The position numbers and the translations under genes were made by a program. The notes under the pieces are model-generated. The model did not search any database and had not been told where the DNA came from. It was given only the letters and a program-made list of their open reading frames with translations. DNA of 64,000 bases from Sphaerisporangium sp040649355. GTDB taxonomy: Bacteria > Actinomycetota > Actinomycetes > Streptosporangiales > Streptosporangiaceae. The DNA lies in NCBI RefSeq assembly GCF_043197795.1, contig NZ_JBICTU010000011.1, positions 124,001 through 188,000 of the forward strand. Reading direction: 5' to 3'. Below are positions 8,398 to 17,417 of the stretch, in pieces (the first letter of the stretch is position 1; each line of letters starts with the position of its first letter).

Positions 8398-11300
8398 ATG
8401 GGAACAGTTTCGTTGAAATCGCCCCTGACCGACCTGCGTGAACGCCTGCCCGCGCTGATGCTGCGCGACGAGATCAGGCTCCGCCGCCGTCTCGACGGCG
8501 CTCGCAGGGTGCGCGACGGGAAGGCCCTGCGGGCGATCACCGACCAGGTGACCACCGAGATCGAGGCCGCGGAGGCCCGCGTCGGCGCCCGGCGGGCGCT
8601 GGTGCCCGAGATCACCTATCCCGCGAGCCTGCCGGTCAGCCAGCGCAGGGACGACATTTTGGACGCCGTACGGGACCACCAGGTGGTCATCGTCGCGGGC
8701 GAGACGGGTTCGGGCAAGACCACCCAGATCCCGAAGATCTGCCTGGAGCTCGGCCGGGGGATCAGGGGCCAGATCGGCCACACGCAGCCCCGCCGCATCG
8801 CGGCGCGCACGGTGGCCGAGCGCATCGCCGAGGAGCTGGACACCCCGCTCGGCGAGGCCGTGGGATACAAGGTGCGGTTCACCGACCAGTCCGGCGAGGG
8901 CACGCTCGTCAAGCTCATGACCGACGGCATCCTGCTGGCCGAGATGCAGCGCGACCGGCTCCTGTCGCGCTACGACACGCTGATCATCGACGAGGCTCAC
9001 GAGCGCAGCCTCAACATCGACTTCATCCTGGGCTATCTGAAGCAGCTGCTTCCCAAGCGCCCGGACCTCAAGCTGATCATCACCTCGGCGACCATCGACC
9101 CCGAGAGGTTCTCCCGGCACTTCGGCGACGCCCCGATCGTGGAGGTCTCCGGGCGCACCTACCCCGTCGAGGTCCGCCACCGGCCGATCAGCGAGGACCA
9201 GGAGGACCAGGCCCAGGCGATCGTCGACGCGGTCGACGAGCTGTGCGCCGAGGGCCCCGGCGACATCCTGGTCTTCCTCAGCGGCGAGCGCGAGATCAGG
9301 GACACCGCCGAGGCGCTCAAGGGCCGCAAGGAAGAGGTCCTCCCGCTGTACGCGCGGCTGTCGTCGGGCGAGCAGCATCGCGTCTTCCAGGCCCACAGGG
9401 GGCGCAGGATCGTCCTCGCGACCAACGTCGCGGAGACCTCGCTGACGGTCCCCGGCATCAAGTACGTCGTCGACCCCGGCTTCGCGCGCGTCTCCCGCTA
9501 CAGCCACCGGCTCAAGGTGCAGCGCCTGCCGATCGAGCCGATCTCGCAGGCCTCCGCCAACCAGCGCAAGGGCCGCTGCGGCCGCACCTCCGACGGCATC
9601 TGCGTCCGGCTCTACTCCGAGGAGGACTTCCTCGGACGGCCCGAGTTCACCGACCCCGAGATCCTCCGCACCAACCTCGCCTCGGTCATCCTCCAGATGA
9701 CCTCGCTCGGGCTGGGCGACATCGGGGCGTTCCCGTTCGTCGAGCCGCCGGACCAGCGGCAGGTGAAGGACGGCGTCAACCTGTTGCAGGAGCTCGGCGC
9801 CTTCGACGAGCACCGCAAGCTCACGGCGATCGGCGGCAAGCTGGCCCAGCTCCCGGTCGACCCCCGGCTCGCCCGCATGGTGCTGGCCGCCGACGGCAAC
9901 GGCTGCGCCACCGAGGTCATGGTCATCGCGGCGGCGCTGTCCATCCAGGACCCCCGCGAGCGGCCCGCCGACAAGCAGGCCCAGGCCGACCAGAAGCACG
10001 CGCGCTTCGCCGACAAGGAGTCCGACTTCCTGTCCTACCTGAACCTGTGGGACCACCTCCGCGAGCAGCAGCGCGAGCTGTCCTCCGGCCAGTTCCGGCG
10101 CATGTGCAAGGCCGACTTCCTCAACTACCTGCGCGTCCGTGAGTGGCAGGACATCTACAGCCAGCTCAAGCAGGTCGCCAAGGGCATGGGCGTCACGCTC
10201 AACACCACGCGCCCGGAGCCGTACCGAATCCACGTCTCCCTGCTCGCCGGGATGCTCTCGCACATCGGGCTGATGGACGTCGAGAAGGCCGACAAGAACG
10301 ACCCCGGCCCGCGCCGCAGGGCGGTCCGCGAGTACATCGGGGCCCGCAACGCGCGATTCGCGATCTTCCCCGGCTCGGCGCTGTTCAGGAAGCAGCCCCG
10401 CTGGGTCATGGCCGGGGAGCTGGTCGAGACCTCACGCCTGTGGGCGCGGGTCGTCGCCAAGATCGAGCCCGAGTGGGTCGAGCCGCTCGCCCAGCACCTC
10501 GTCAAGCGCACCTACAGCGAGCCGCACTGGGAGAAGAACCAGGGCGCGGTCATGGCGTACGAGAAGGTCACCCTCTACGGCGTGCCGATCGTGGTCGAGC
10601 GCAAGGTCAACTACGGCCGCGTCGACCCCGAGCTGTCGCGGGAGCTGTTCATCCGTCACGGCCTGGTCGAGGGCGACTGGGACACCCACCACCGTTTCCT
10701 CAAGGAGAACCGGCGGCTGCTGTCGGAGGTCGAGGAGCTGGAGAACCGCGCCCGCCGCCGCGACATCCTGGTCGACGACGAGACGCTGTTCGACTTCTAC
10801 GACAAGCGGGTGCCCGAGAGCGTCCTTTCCGCCGCCCACTTCGACACCTGGTGGAAGCGGCAGCGTCAGGTCGAGCCCGACCTGCTGACGTTCTCCACCG
10901 ACATGCTCATCAACCAGAACGCGGACGCCGGCGGCCTTCAGGAGGCCTACCCCGACGCCTGGCGGCAGGGCGGCCAGCGGATGCGGCTCACCTACCAGTT
11001 CGAGCCCGGGGCGGACGCCGACGGCGTGACCGTCCACGTCCCGCTCCAGGTGCTCAACCAGGTCGACGGCGACGGCTTCGACTGGCAGATCCCCGGGCTC
11101 CGCGAGGAACTGGTCGTCGAGCTGATCCGGTCGCTGCCGAAGCCGATCCGGCGCAACTTCGTTCCCGCGCCCAACTACGCCAAGGCGGTGCTCGAAAAGG
11201 TCACGCCCGGGAACGAGCCGCTCGTCGACGCGGTGGCCCGGGAGCTGTTCCAGCTGACCGGCGTCCGGGTGCCGCCCGACGCCTTCGATCCCGCCCGCCT

Positions 11301-12288
11301 GCCCGACCACCTGAGGGTCACCTACCGCGTCGTCGACGAGCGCAGGAAGACCGTCGCCGAGGACAAGGACCTGTCGGCGTTGAAGCGGCGGCTCGCGCCG
11401 AAGATGCGCGCCACGCTCTCCCGCGCGGGCGAGGAGCTCGAACGCACCGGCCTGCGCTCCTGGACCTTCGGCGAACTGCCCAAGCTGTTCGAGCAGGGAC
11501 GGGTCAAGGCCTACCCGGCGCTGGTCGACGAGGGCGGCAGCGTCGCGATCAGGGTCTTCGAGACCGAGGCCGAGCAGCGGACCGCGATGTGGGCGGGCAC
11601 GCGGCGGCTCGTCCTTCTCAACGTCACCTCCCCGGCGAAGGCGATCCTGCGCGGCCTCACCACCTCGCAGAAGCTGGCCCTCAGCCACAGCCCGCACCGG
11701 GACGCCGCCGAGTTGTTCGAGGACTGCGTCACCTGCGCGGCGGACAAGCTCATCGCCGAGTCGGGCGGCCCGGCGTGGAAGCCCGCGGACTTCCAGCGCG
11801 TCCACGAGCACGTACGTGCCGAGCTCTTCGACACCGTCTCCGAGGTCGTGGCCAGGGTCGAGCGCGTTCTCGCGATCTGGCAGACGGTGCGCGCCACCCT
11901 CGGCGCGATGAGAAGCCCGGCCGACACCCTTGAGGAGATCGAGGAGCACCTGTCGTCGCTGGTGTTCCCCGGCTTCGTCACCGCCACCGGCGAAAGGCGG
12001 CTGCCCGACCTGCAGCGTTACCTGCGCGCGGTGGAGCGGCGGCTGGAGAAGCTGCCCGATGACCCCTACCGCGACCGCGAGCGCATGCTCCAGCTCGACC
12101 GGGTGCGAGACGTGTACGAGGAGACGCTTGAGAGGCTTCCCCCTGCCCGCAGGTCGGAGGGCGCGGTCACCGACATCCGCTGGATGCTCGAAGAGCTGCG
12201 TGTCAGCTACTTCGCCCAGACCCTCGGCACCCCGTACCCCGTCTCCGACAAACGCATCCACAAGGCCCTGGCTCAGCTCACGGGGTGA
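8398..12288 (+). CDS. hrpA: ATP-dependent RNA helicase HrpA (DEAH box)
   Basis: 1296 residues, the normal length for HrpA. Superfamily 2 motifs are in order: Walker A GETGSGKTTQIPK from about residue 101, DEAH at 197-200 (IIDEAHERSLN), SATID, LATNVAETSL, and QRKGRCGRTSDG. Helicase-associated and OB-fold regions follow, then the long C-terminal DUF3418-type domain ending YPVSDKRIHKALAQL. HrpA unwinds RNA and has been tied to mRNA processing and rescue of stalled ribosomes in other bacteria. It is encoded alone. Long open frames lie antisense to it, but these reflect high GC and are not genes. Confidence 0.96.
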   Translation: MGTVSLKSPLTDLRERLPALMLRDEIRLRRRLDGARRVRDGKALRAITDQVTTEIEAAEARVGARRALVPEITYPASLPVSQRRDDILDAVRDHQVVIVAGETGSGKTTQIPKICLELGRGIRGQIGHTQPRRIAARTVAERIAEELDTPLGEAVGYKVRFTDQSGEGTLVKLMTDGILLAEMQRDRLLSRYDTLIIDEAHERSLNIDFILGYLKQLLPKRPDLKLIITSATIDPERFSRHFGDAPIVEVSGRTYPVEVRHRPISEDQEDQAQAIVDAVDELCAEGPGDILVFLSGEREIRDTAEALKGRKEEVLPLYARLSSGEQHRVFQAHRGRRIVLATNVAETSLTVPGIKYVVDPGFARVSRYSHRLKVQRLPIEPISQASANQRKGRCGRTSDGICVRLYSEEDFLGRPEFTDPEILRTNLASVILQMTSLGLGDIGAFPFVEPPDQRQVKDGVNLLQELGAFDEHRKLTAIGGKLAQLPVDPRLARMVLAADGNGCATEVMVIAAALSIQDPRERPADKQAQADQKHARFADKESDFLSYLNLWDHLREQQRELSSGQFRRMCKADFLNYLRVREWQDIYSQLKQVAKGMGVTLNTTRPEPYRIHVSLLAGMLSHIGLMDVEKADKNDPGPRRRAVREYIGARNARFAIFPGSALFRKQPRWVMAGELVETSRLWARVVAKIEPEWVEPLAQHLVKRTYSEPHWEKNQGAVMAYEKVTLYGVPIVVERKVNYGRVDPELSRELFIRHGLVEGDWDTHHRFLKENRRLLSEVEELENRARRRDILVDDETLFDFYDKRVPESVLSAAHFDTWWKRQRQVEPDLLTFSTDMLINQNADAGGLQEAYPDAWRQGGQRMRLTYQFEPGADADGVTVHVPLQVLNQVDGDGFDWQIPGLREELVVELIRSLPKPIRRNFVPAPNYAKAVLEKVTPGNEPLVDAVARELFQLTGVRVPPDAFDPARLPDHLRVTYRVVDERRKTVAEDKDLSALKRRLAPKMRATLSRAGEELERTGLRSWTFGELPKLFEQGRVKAYPALVDEGGSVAIRVFETEAEQRTAMWAGTRRLVLLNVTSPAKAILRGLTTSQKLALSHSPHRDAAELFEDCVTCAADKLIAESGGPAWKPADFQRVHEHVRAELFDTVSEVVARVERVLAIWQTVRATLGAMRSPADTLEEIEEHLSSLVFPGFVTATGERRLPDLQRYLRAVERRLEKLPDDPYRDRERMLQLDRVRDVYEETLERLPPARRSEGAVTDIRWMLEELRVSYFAQTLGTPYPVSDKRIHKALAQLTG

Positions 12289-12359
12289 CCGGCCACCCGT
12301 GAGCCCGCGGCGGTCCGCGTTACGTCAAGGTGAACATATTTTCGGCCGCATGCGAACTA

Positions 12360-12388
12360 TTGACATGATGGTCCGAATAGCACATCTT
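12360..12388 (+). promoter_or_regulatory. Possible promoter of the heme-oxygenase-fold/GNAT operon
   Basis: TTGACA at 12360-12365 and CATCTT 17 nt further (12383-12388) lie in a relatively AT-rich stretch about 160 nt upstream of the operon. The -35 is perfect and the -10 is weak. Confidence 0.35.
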
Positions 12389-12546
12389 TGCACTGACAAC
12401 ATTGATGCGGGCGCGCGATCCACCCCGGAGGGACGATCCGCGGCCGACCTCCGATCAGAAATCGGAACAGGCCGCACGGGATCGCGCCCTGACGCGCCCG
12501 GCATCTTTCGAGAATCCACTCTCGAGTGACGAACAAGGACGACGCC

Positions 12547-13287
12547 TTGAGTGCTCTGATGGAACGGTACGAATCCTCGCTTGAGTCCAGCCGGCGGCAG
12601 TTCGCCGTGGACTCCGCGGTCTCGCAGGTGACCTCCCCCTCCTGCGACGAGAAACTGTTCGCCCGATGGATGCTGCGTTACAACGCCCACGGCATCCACA
12701 TGACGCACGACGTCGAACGCTGGATCTCCAGCGCCGGCGAGCGGTGCGGAGAGCTGGGGATGGACCAGCTCGAAAAGGCGCTCAAGGCGCACTCCCGCGC
12801 CGAGGCCGGCCACGACAGCATGATGGTCGACGACGTGCGGGCCATCGCCGACTGGTGGCAGGAGCGCTTCGGCGAGCCGGTCGACGCGGACGATCTGCTG
12901 GGAGCGGCCCCTCTGGCCAGCGCGAACTTCTACGCCAAGCTGCACGAGCAGGTGATCTCGGGACCGGCCCCCTTCGCCCAGATCGCCATCGAGTACGAGA
13001 TCGAGCGGCTGTCGGTGACGATCGGCCCGACGCTGGTCACCAGCTGCGAAAAGATCTTCGGTACCGGCACGGAATGCTACAGCTTCCTTGCCGAGCATGT
13101 CGAACTCGACGCGGGCCACACGGCCTTCAACCGGCGCCAGCTGGACGGGATCCTCACCGGGAATCCGGACGCCGTGGAGACCATGATTCAGACGGGCAGG
13201 GCCGCACTCGCGTCCTACGCGGCGTTCATGGCCGAATGCTTCGAGCTCGCCAAGGCAGACCTGGGGAAGACGAAGGTCGGCGTGTGA
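12547..13287 (+). CDS. Heme-oxygenase-fold iron-dependent enzyme (HDO-like), natural-product type
   Basis: About 246 residues, all-helical in pattern, resembling the 'iron-containing redox enzyme' family with the heme-oxygenase fold, whose members are often diiron oxidases (HDO). Candidate metal ligands are visible: an E-x-x-H pair (E86, H89, in RAEAGHD) and a D-x-x-H pair (D188, H191, in ELDAGHT), with further acidic residues in EYEIERLS between them. Members of this fold cleave fatty acids to alkenes or modify amino acids in small biosynthetic pathways. The TTG at 12547 is chosen because AAGGA lies 7 nt upstream; GTG at 12526 and ATG at 12559 are in frame. The stop overlaps the next gene by 4 nt, so the two products are made together. 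The substrate is not predictable from sequence alone. Confidence 0.72.
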   Translation: MSALMERYESSLESSRRQFAVDSAVSQVTSPSCDEKLFARWMLRYNAHGIHMTHDVERWISSAGERCGELGMDQLEKALKAHSRAEAGHDSMMVDDVRAIADWWQERFGEPVDADDLLGAAPLASANFYAKLHEQVISGPAPFAQIAIEYEIERLSVTIGPTLVTSCEKIFGTGTECYSFLAEHVELDAGHTAFNRRQLDGILTGNPDAVETMIQTGRAALASYAAFMAECFELAKADLGKTKVGV

Positions 13288-14048
13288 GCTCGGCCCCTTT
13301 CGGCGCGACCTGTCTCTCCGAGGGGTTGCCCACGACGTCTCCCGCTCCCGCCGGGGGAGGGAAGACGCTCGAACTCCGCATTCGCCACCAGCCCGCCTAC
13401 GAACCTCCGATGCCGTGGCTGGCGGGGATTCGTGAGTTCCGGGCGGAGGTTCTGTACGACCGCGGCCGTCGGCCGGACTTCCGCGACGAGAGTGGCCGGT
13501 ACATCGACGAGCAGGGCCTGGATTTCGGGTCCTACCACCTGACCGCGCATCTCGGCCCGGAGGCGGAGATCGCGGCGAGCGTCCGCCTGGTGCCACCGGA
13601 GTCTCCGGGCGAGTTCCAGGCCATCGACCACCTGGGACGGCAGGGCTACGCGGCCATGCTCACCGGACTGCGGGCCATGGGCACGCCCGTCCACGAGGCG
13701 GGCCGCCTGGTCGTCTCGCCCCGGGCCAGGGGCCTCGGGCTCGGGGCCTGGATGGTGGCGGCGGTCATGGCCGCGGGCCGGGCGGTGGGCGCTCCGCTGT
13801 TGATCGCCACCTCCGGCACGGCCGACGGGCAGCACCTGCTGTTCGAGCGGCTCGGCTGGTACGCCTGCCCGGGCACCGACAGGTACTCGTCCCACTACGA
13901 GGACACGGTGCGCGTCATCGCCCACCGCGTCGGCGAAGGGGCGGGCGAGTACGAGGCGACCGCCTCCGAGCTGAGCCGCCACATGGACGGCGCCCAGCTC
14001 GACGGATCCGTCCGGATCCGGGGCCTCGGCCTTCCGGCCAGGGGCTGA
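13284..14048 (+). CDS. GNAT/LuxI-fold acyltransferase-like protein
   Basis: A 254-residue protein with the GNAT layout. Segments FRAEVLYDRGR, a charged run with SYHLTAHL, then AASVRLVPPES recall the N-acyl amino acid synthase and autoinducer-synthase branch of the fold. EAGRLVVSPRARGLGLGAWM looks like the acyl-CoA pyrophosphate loop region (R/Q-x-x-G-x-G/A variant). The GTG start lies in a GTGA overlap with the preceding gene. It could acylate an amine or amino acid made or used by the heme-oxygenase-fold enzyme. The first ~25 residues are low in similarity to any fold. The branch assignment is tentative; membership in GNAT is more secure. Confidence 0.68.
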   Translation: MSSAPFGATCLSEGLPTTSPAPAGGGKTLELRIRHQPAYEPPMPWLAGIREFRAEVLYDRGRRPDFRDESGRYIDEQGLDFGSYHLTAHLGPEAEIAASVRLVPPESPGEFQAIDHLGRQGYAAMLTGLRAMGTPVHEAGRLVVSPRARGLGLGAWMVAAVMAAGRAVGAPLLIATSGTADGQHLLFERLGWYACPGTDRYSSHYEDTVRVIAHRVGEGAGEYEATASELSRHMDGAQLDGSVRIRGLGLPARG

Positions 14049-14066
14049 ACGCACCCTCACCACGGC

Positions 14067-14098
14067 GTGGTCTCCTCCGCAGGAGCGGAGGAGACCAC
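14067..14098 (+). terminator. 14-bp perfect stem-loop between the GNAT and P450 genes
   Basis: Arms 14067-14080 and 14085-14098 pair perfectly around an AGGA loop, 18 nt after the GNAT stop. There is no T-tract. It may end the upstream operon or attenuate readthrough into the P450 gene 55 nt further on. Confidence 0.65.
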
Positions 14099-14152
14099 CG
14101 CCTCCGTGCCTCCGCGCACACTCACGACCCCCCTCTCCACTGGGAAAGCACA

Positions 14153-15418
14153 ATGGAACTCACGCTGGCCGCTCCTCTGCTGCGGCTCGACCCCCTGGCG
14201 CCGGACGTGCACGAGGAGGCCGCACACCTGCGCTCACTCGGGCCCGTGGTCCCGGTCGAGATGCTCGGCGAGGTGACGGCCTGGGCGGTCACCCGCGACA
14301 GCACCGCCCGCGAACTCATGGTCGACACCGCGCGCTTCGCCAAGGACATCAAGTACTGGGGGGCCTTCGGGCGCGGAGAGGTACCGCCCTCCTGGCCACT
14401 GCTCGGCCTGGTCGCCTCGGGACCCAACATGCTGACCACCGACGGCGAGGAACAGCGCCGCCTTCGTACCCCGCTCGCCAGGGAGTTCACCGGCCAGCGG
14501 GTGGAGAGGCTGCGCTCCCGCGTGGAGGAGATCACCGCGACCTACCTCGACCTGCTCGCCGCGCAGGCGAGCACGGCCCCGGACGGCGTCGTGGACCTCA
14601 AGAGCGAGTTCGCCTTCCCCCTGCCGATGACCGTGATCGGCGAACTGCTCGGCGTCCCGGGGGACTGGCACCAGGAACTGCACCGCCTGTTCAACACGTT
14701 CTTCGACGAGCTGGCCACGCCCGAGCAGGTCATGGCCACCCACCAGGCCCTGCACCAGGCCCTCACCGATCTGATCGCCCTCAGGCGCGCCGAACCCGGG
14801 GACGACCTCACCAGCGCACTGGTGAACCGGGCAGGGCTCACCGACGCCGAGCTCGTGGGGACGCTACAGCTGATGATCGCCGCGGGGCACGAGACCACGG
14901 TCTACCTGCTGATCAACGCGGTCCGCGCCCTGCTCGCCCATCCCGGCCAGCTCGCCATGCTCCTCGACGGCACCCAGCCGTGGAAGAACGCGATCGAGGA
15001 GGTCCTGCGCTGGGACCCGCCCGCGAGCAACGTCGCCTTCCGGTACGCCACCGAGGACACCGAGGTCGAGGGCGTCCGCATCCGCCAGGGCGAGCCCGTC
15101 ATCATCTCCTACGTCTGCATGGGCCGCGACCCCGAGCGCTACGGGGAGAACGCCCACCTGTTCGACATCACCCGCCCCCACCCGAGCGGAGGCCACACCT
15201 CCTTCGGGTACGGCGCGCACGCCTGCATCGGCGCGCACCTGTCCCGGCTGGAGGCGGCGGTCGCGCTTCCCGCCCTGTTCGCCCGGTTCCCCGGCCTCGC
15301 CCTGGCCGTCCCGGAAGAGCAGGTGGAACGGACTCCGTCCGTCATCTTCAACGGCAGGCGCACGCTGCCGGTGCGCTGCGGCGCGCCGGCCGGTGGACCG
15401 GCGGCGGACGAAAGGTGA
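14153..15418 (+). CDS. Cytochrome P450 monooxygenase
   Basis: 421 residues, typical of soluble bacterial class I P450 enzymes. The haem loop SFGYGAHACIG holds the cysteine ligand at C358. The I-helix oxygen-activation motif is AAGHETT near 243-249 and the K-helix ExxR is in IEEVLRWD near residue 282. It needs ferredoxin and reductase partners, none of which is adjacent. The start ATG follows GGGAAAG. Its position directly after the heme-oxygenase-fold/GNAT pair suggests a tailoring step on the same small molecule, although a strong hairpin separates them. Many actinomycete P450s act on macrolides or terpenoids; substrate is not deducible. Confidence 0.93.
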   Translation: MELTLAAPLLRLDPLAPDVHEEAAHLRSLGPVVPVEMLGEVTAWAVTRDSTARELMVDTARFAKDIKYWGAFGRGEVPPSWPLLGLVASGPNMLTTDGEEQRRLRTPLAREFTGQRVERLRSRVEEITATYLDLLAAQASTAPDGVVDLKSEFAFPLPMTVIGELLGVPGDWHQELHRLFNTFFDELATPEQVMATHQALHQALTDLIALRRAEPGDDLTSALVNRAGLTDAELVGTLQLMIAAGHETTVYLLINAVRALLAHPGQLAMLLDGTQPWKNAIEEVLRWDPPASNVAFRYATEDTEVEGVRIRQGEPVIISYVCMGRDPERYGENAHLFDITRPHPSGGHTSFGYGAHACIGAHLSRLEAAVALPALFARFPGLALAVPEEQVERTPSVIFNGRRTLPVRCGAPAGGPAADER

Positions 15419-15445
15419 ACCTGGAGGGCGGCCTCGTCACGCGGG

Positions 15446-16015
15446 TCAGCGCGGGCTGAGGTGGTGGCTGAGGGCGCGGGCGAGGCCTTCGACGTCGTCG
15501 CCCGGCCGGATGTTGCCCTCCAGGATGAGGCTCGCCAGCCCGTGCATCAGCGCCCAGACGGCGATCGCGATCGTGCGGTCGGTGGAGCCGAGTTGCTCGG
15601 CCGTGCCGTGCAGGAGCTGATGACCCGCGCGCTCGCGCGCGGCGACGAAGTCGGGGTCGCGGACGTTGAGCAGGTCGGGGGCGCGGATGACCGCGAAGTG
15701 GCCCGGGTGGGCCACGGCGAACATCACGTAGGCCACGCCCTGCTCGGCGAGGCCCCCCGCCACCTGCGCCCGCTCAAGCTCGTCGGCCAGCAGGTGGTAG
15801 CCCTCGACCGCCAGCGCGGTCAGAAGGCCCGCCTTGTTGCGGAAGTGGTGGGTGGGCGCGGCGTGGGAGACGTCGGCCTGGCGCGCGACGTCGCGGAGGC
15901 TCAGCGCCGCCGGGCCGTCCTTCGTGACTGCCAAAAGGGCGGTGTCGAGCAGGACGCGTCGCAGGTCACCATGATGATAGGACTGTCGACCCTCGCGACC
16001 GCTCACGTCGGGCAT
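15446..16015 (-). CDS. TetR/AcrR family regulator
   Basis: A 189-residue repressor-type protein. The N-terminal helix-turn-helix covers about residues 16-60 (LSLRDVARQADVSHAAPTHH, then FRNKAGLLTALA). The start YHHGDLRRVLLDTAL is typical of a TetR subgroup whose C-terminal domain (here about 75-185) binds a small ligand. It lies tail-to-tail with the P450 gene (27 nt gap) and 50 nt downstream of the DUF6745 gene on the same strand. It may control the neighbouring biosynthetic cassette or its own unit. An inverted repeat with 9-bp arms lies just upstream of its start. Confidence 0.9.
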   Translation of the reverse strand: MPDVSGREGRQSYHHGDLRRVLLDTALLAVTKDGPAALSLRDVARQADVSHAAPTHHFRNKAGLLTALAVEGYHLLADELERAQVAGGLAEQGVAYVMFAVAHPGHFAVIRAPDLLNVRDPDFVAARERAGHQLLHGTAEQLGSTDRTIAIAVWALMHGLASLILEGNIRPGDDVEGLARALSHHLSPR

Positions 16016-16028
16016 CCTACCGAGTCAC

Positions 16029-16081
16029 CGGAGACACCCCGCAAGTACCGCGCGGCGCGTCACCTCTACGGAGTGTCTCCG
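16029..16081. repeat. Inverted repeat upstream of the tetR gene
   Basis: Arms CGGAGACAC (16029-16037) and GTGTCTCCG (16073-16081) are perfectly complementary, 35 nt apart. The right arm overlaps the end of the DUF6745 gene. It could be a terminator of that gene or an operator for the TetR protein. Confidence 0.4.
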
Positions 16082-17175
16082 TAGGGCCACGCCGACGCGT
16101 ACTGGTCCCCGGTGAGGCCGTGCGCCCACCCCGCGGCGTCGAAAGGCGTGGCGACCTCGGCGGGGACCACCAGCGCCGAGGCCCGGCGGACCCCGTCGCG
16201 GGCGTCGGGCGCGGCGCTGTGCAGCAGGACCCGCGCCGGTTCGCCGAGGATCCGCTCGGGGACCTCGTACAGCGCCAGCACCCGCCCGGAGTCGCGCGGC
16301 TCCTCGGCCTCGGCGACGAGCGTCAGTCCGGCGTCGGCGACGTAGCGGTCCCAGCCGAGCGACTCGATGGCGCACCTGCGGACCTCTACGTCGTCCTCGG
16401 CGAGGATCGCGTCCGTGGTGGGGGTGGTGACGACCCACGCGGGGACGCGCGTGCCGTGCCAGGCGTAGACGGCGCTCCCGTCGGGCCAGGCGAGGGCGGG
16501 CCCGGTCGCGCTGTGGAGCCGGTGGTCCTCGTCGCGCCGCACCAGCAGGGGCCGCTCGCACAGCACGGCCGCGCCGTCCAGGGGGAACCACCAGCCCACC
16601 AGCCGGGTCACCTCCGCCAGCGCGTCCAGGCGCTCGTCGGCGTCCATGAGCGCGACGCGCAGCGCGCAGGTGTAGAGCGCGATCCAGTAGGCGTCGCCCC
16701 ACACCCCGAGCGCGCCCCACACGTACAAGCAGGGCTCGGAGCTGGACCGGTCGTTGAGATGGCCGAGGACCTGGCCGCGGAGCCGGCCCCTGAGCCCGTT
16801 CCAGAGCTGGTCCCACAGGCGGCTCTTGAGCTGGTCGCGTAACCGGTCCCAGAGCCGCACGCCGAGCCTCGCGTGGAGCATGCGATCGACGTCGTCCCTG
16901 AGCCGGTCCTCGAAGGGGAACCTGTCGACGTCGATCGGCCTGAAGGGCGCGGCGGCCGAGAACGCGCTGAGCGGTGAGTCGGTCCAGACCGTGCGACGGG
17001 GAGGCTCCAGGCCGGCCGCGCGGTAGGCCCCGCGCACGGCCTCTTCCGCGCGGTCCCTGTCGACGGGTGCGGTGGTGAGGCCGTCCCGCAGCCACTGGTC
17101 ACGGACGGTGGCCACGAGTGCCTCGTGCTCGACGGTGAGGGTGCCGTCGAAACCGGGGAAGGTCCTGCCGCTCAT
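16066..17175 (-). CDS. DUF6745 domain protein
   Basis: A 369-residue protein of the DUF6745 type. Residues about 95-140 hold a string of short repeats rich in Leu, Trp, Arg and Asp (RLWDRLRDQL, SRLWDQLWNGLRGRL), typical of this family and likely to form a helical or stacked surface. The C-terminal part carries HSATGPALAWPDGSAVYAWHGTRVP and a segment WDRYV-DAGL, also family features. The function is unknown. The ATG at 17175 follows GGAGGAG. The TetR gene lies 50 nt downstream on the same strand. No membrane segment or signal peptide is seen. Confidence 0.75.
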   Translation of the reverse strand: MSGRTFPGFDGTLTVEHEALVATVRDQWLRDGLTTAPVDRDRAEEAVRGAYRAAGLEPPRRTVWTDSPLSAFSAAAPFRPIDVDRFPFEDRLRDDVDRMLHARLGVRLWDRLRDQLKSRLWDQLWNGLRGRLRGQVLGHLNDRSSSEPCLYVWGALGVWGDAYWIALYTCALRVALMDADERLDALAEVTRLVGWWFPLDGAAVLCERPLLVRRDEDHRLHSATGPALAWPDGSAVYAWHGTRVPAWVVTTPTTDAILAEDDVEVRRCAIESLGWDRYVADAGLTLVAEAEEPRDSGRVLALYEVPERILGEPARVLLHSAAPDARDGVRRASALVVPAEVATPFDAAGWAHGLTGDQYASAWPYGDTP

Positions 17176-17417
17176 CTCTTCACTCCTCCGGACTGCGCCT
17201 GGCGTGCCGTACGAGATGTGGATCGCTTCACCCTTGCTGTCCCGTGATCGGTCTGATCGACGTGGACGGCCGGCGTGCCGACCTTCAAAGGCTCGCCGGG
17301 CACTCTTGGAACTGGCTTGTAGGCCGCTGAATCCCAAGGCACCGCCCCGCACGGGGGATCGGGAGGCGGTCCGGCGGCCGGGTAGGGTTTTCAGGGCGCC
17401 TGCGAGGAGGAGGTCCC

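Noticed and set aside
8257..12261. Very long minus-strand open frames (668 and 609 residues) opposite hrpA
   Set aside because: The plus strand encodes a full HrpA with all helicase motifs. The antisense frames have Val/Leu/Asp/Gly-biased composition and exist because high third-position GC suppresses stop codons.
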